A stretch of DNA of 5,554 bases from assembly GCA_031288885.1 (NCBI GenBank), contig JAITQP010000202.1, positions 1-5,554 on the forward strand. The letters run 5' to 3'. The position numbers and the translations under genes are program-made. Shown here piece by piece: positions 4,239 to 5,554 of this stretch. The number at the start of each line of letters is the position of its first letter. The first letter of the stretch is position 1. The notes below the pieces were generated by a model. The model did not search any database. It was not told the origin of the DNA and was given only the letters and a program-made list of their open reading frames with translations. The DNA is from Prevotellaceae bacterium. Lineage in GTDB: Bacteria; Bacteroidota; Bacteroidia; Bacteroidales; UBA932.

Positions 4239-5414
4239 ATGAAGCAGAATTACAAGATTTCTTTGTGTGCTTTGCTGCTCGTTGGGGCAACAGGCATGAT
4301 GACAATCGGCGCGCTGGGCGCCGATAAGCCCAAGCTGGCCGTGCTGGTGGTAGGCATGGGAAGCGCCGCCAAGAGCGACGACTTTGCCGTCCGGCTGGGC
4401 AGCGACCTTAACCGAGACGGCAAGTACGAGCTGGTAACCAAGGACAACTCCGCCGTGGCGGACAAGTTGACCGCGCTGCGCGCCCAGACCACACCGGTGG
4501 ACACCACCGGCCTTGCGGCGTGGGGAAAGGCCAACGGGATAGACTTCGTGCAGCTGGTGGTGCAAACCCCGGATTATGGCGGGATGAAAACCTCCCGGAT
4601 GGCGCAGCTGGTGGACTGCAACACCGGAAAACTCTCTGAACGAGATACGTACAGCATGTTCTTCACCCCCAAAGGGATTGCCGCCAATGCAGTGATAGAG
4701 CTGGTGCCGGTTGCCGGCGGGGTGTTTGAGATGGGGTGCAAGGAGGGCAGGGACGACAAGGACGGCAATTGCAGCAGCGATGAGTTGCTGCACATGGTAA
4801 GGGTGAACGACTTTCACATTGGGAAGTACGTGATAACTCAGGCGCAGTGGAGGGCGATGATGGGGTCGCTGCCCAGCGGCTTTACCAGCAACCCCACCTA
4901 CTTGGGCGATAATAAGCCGATAATTTTCGTGAGCTATGACAGCATAGTGAGCAAAACCGGATTTCTTGCAAGGCTGAACAAACTTACAGGGAAAAACTAC
5001 CGCTTACCTACGGAGGCGGAGTGGGAGTACGCGGCGCGGGGGTGCGATAGTGGGAAGTGCGAGAACTACCAGTACAGCGGGAGCGACGACATTGAGGAGG
5101 TAGCCCACTACAGCCAATATGCATCAATCGGCCCAACAACCGTAGGCACAAAAAAACCCAACAGGTTGGGCATTTACGACATGAGCGGCAACGCTTGGGA
5201 GTGGTGCCGCGACTGGTATAACATCAGCTACTATACAACCGCCAACAACCCTTTAGATAACCCTGAGGACACAACACCCGCCTCTCACCGCGTGATGCGT
5301 GGCGGTGGCTGGACCAGCTACGCGACCGAATGCCGCACTGCCAGTCGCCGCCGCGACTCGCCCTACATCGGCAGCATCGGCCACAGCTTCCGCGTGGTTT
5401 TACCTGCGCAGTAG
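4239..5414 (+). CDS. Exported SUMF1/FGE-like (C-type lectin fold) protein, probable DGR variable protein
   Basis: 391 residues. Residues 1-28 are a signal peptide (KQNYK, hydrophobic core, ALGA before Asp29); no lipobox is seen, so it is probably periplasmic or secreted. Residues 32-150 form an alpha/beta domain of uncertain family, loosely like CsgG/FlgO/LpoB-type domains (KLAVLVVGM, KYELVTKDN, ANGIDFVQLVV). Residues 153-389 are a formylglycine-generating-enzyme-type domain: VPVAGGVFEMG (157-167 region), YRLPTEAEWEYAARG (254-268), GIYDMSGNAWEWCRDWY (311-327) and RVMRGGGW (351-358). The first catalytic cysteine of true FGEs appears to be replaced (Ser360; Cys365 remains), so sulfatase activation is unlikely and ligand binding more likely. 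The C-terminal codons look diversified (see the variable region). Start: ATG 4239 follows an A-rich leader typical of the phylum. A long structured leader precedes the gene and a hairpin follows it. Confidence 0.88.
   Translation: MKQNYKISLCALLLVGATGMMTIGALGADKPKLAVLVVGMGSAAKSDDFAVRLGSDLNRDGKYELVTKDNSAVADKLTALRAQTTPVDTTGLAAWGKANGIDFVQLVVQTPDYGGMKTSRMAQLVDCNTGKLSERDTYSMFFTPKGIAANAVIELVPVAGGVFEMGCKEGRDDKDGNCSSDELLHMVRVNDFHIGKYVITQAQWRAMMGSLPSGFTSNPTYLGDNKPIIFVSYDSIVSKTGFLARLNKLTGKNYRLPTEAEWEYAARGCDSGKCENYQYSGSDDIEEVAHYSQYASIGPTTVGTKKPNRLGIYDMSGNAWEWCRDWYNISYYTTANNPLDNPEDTTPASHRVMRGGGWTSYATECRTASRRRDSPYIGSIGHSFRVVLPAQ
5298..5399 (+). other. Probable DGR variable region (VR) at the 3' end of the SUMF1-like gene
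   Basis: Codons 354-387 of the last gene. Where other SUMF1-type DGR targets have hypervariable positions, the codons here are almost all NNC or NNT: acc agc tac, then acc, act, agt, cgc cgc cgc gac, then tac atc ggc agc atc ggc cac agc. This is what adenine-directed mutation of AAC/AAT template codons yields. The usual RGGSW is RGGGW here (AGC to GGC would be an A-to-G change). The stretch is poor in A relative to the codons before it (for example the Asn-rich 327-342). The flanks RVMRGG and FRVV keep family sequence. No template repeat, avd or reverse transcriptase is in the window, so this is inference from pattern. Confidence 0.6.
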
Positions 5415-5434
5415 CTTCCATCTCCTCATCCTAC

Positions 5435-5488
5435 AAAAACATCACGTTCCGGCACAGAGGCTAACCTGCGCCGGAACATGATGTTTTT
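5435..5488 (+). terminator. Long hairpin after the SUMF1-like gene; intrinsic terminator or DGR-associated cruciform
   Basis: Arms 5435-5453 and 5470-5488 pair over 18 of 19 positions (one C/A mismatch, 5445/5478), with a GC-rich upper stem (GTTCCGGC with GCCGGAAC), five A at the 5' foot and five T at the 3' foot. The loop is 16 bases. It starts 20 bases after the stop codon. The A-tract and T-tract make it a good terminator in both directions. Hairpins just after the variable region are also known in some DGRs, where they assist retrohoming, so a second role is possible. Confidence 0.75.
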
Positions 5489-5554
5489 ATATGTGTAAAT
5501 GACATTGTTGCAACGGCGCTCAGCTGATTATGAAAGCGTCAGCCACATTCCGTT

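Noticed and set aside
1..5554. CRISPR array, insertion sequence or transposase
   Set aside because: Repeats present are heptamers or a gene duplication; no spacer-repeat pattern, transposase motif or terminal inverted repeats with target duplications were seen.

Overview
The window looks like a chromosomal segment of a Bacteroidota bacterium, probably order Bacteroidales. The reasons are a near-ideal phylum-type promoter (TTTG, 19 bases, TACCTTTG at 3826-3856), two further TACCTTTG boxes, A/T-rich gene leaders with little Shine-Dalgarno sequence, and protein families common in that group. I cannot name the genus. The first half is fairly GC-rich. The 3' parts of the two duplicated genes and the leader before the last gene are clearly AT-rich.

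Layout. 1-225 is the 3' end of a mannonate dehydratase gene (uxuA). 295-330 is an array of 7-base repeats leading directly into a LuxE-family acyl-activating enzyme (333-1304). Its 3' end converges on a CzcD-type zinc/cation efflux transporter on the minus strand (2329-1382). The 77-base gap between them is almost entirely a perfect 32-bp inverted repeat built from related 7-base units. Next come two tandem paralogous genes (2498-3103 and 3177-3812). They resemble the PBECR nuclease-like domains known mainly from phage head (MuF) and polyvalent proteins. Each copy carries its own promoter box. They are 93% identical over 257 bases covering promoter and codons 1-60, then fall abruptly to about half identical in protein.

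The 426 bases between the second copy and the last gene hold a strong promoter followed by a highly folded transcribed region. A nested rod-like hairpin and a competing hairpin ending in seven T are mutually exclusive, which is the layout of a transcription attenuator or of a structured small RNA. The last gene (4239-5414) encodes an exported protein with an N-terminal alpha/beta domain and a C-terminal formylglycine-generating-enzyme-like (SUMF1, C-type-lectin fold) domain. The last ~35 codons of that domain are poor in A and rich in NNC codons, as expected of the variable region of a diversity-generating retroelement (DGR) target. No reverse transcriptase, template repeat or Avd gene lies in the window, so the retroelement would have to be elsewhere. 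A long hairpin follows the gene.

The metabolic genes at the left look like ordinary housekeeping neighbours with no shared pathway. The right half (duplicated PBECR-like genes, structured leader, probable DGR target) looks like an accessory region. The most interesting points are the switch-like RNA leader in front of a probable hypervariable surface or secreted protein, and the mosaic tandem nuclease-like genes.
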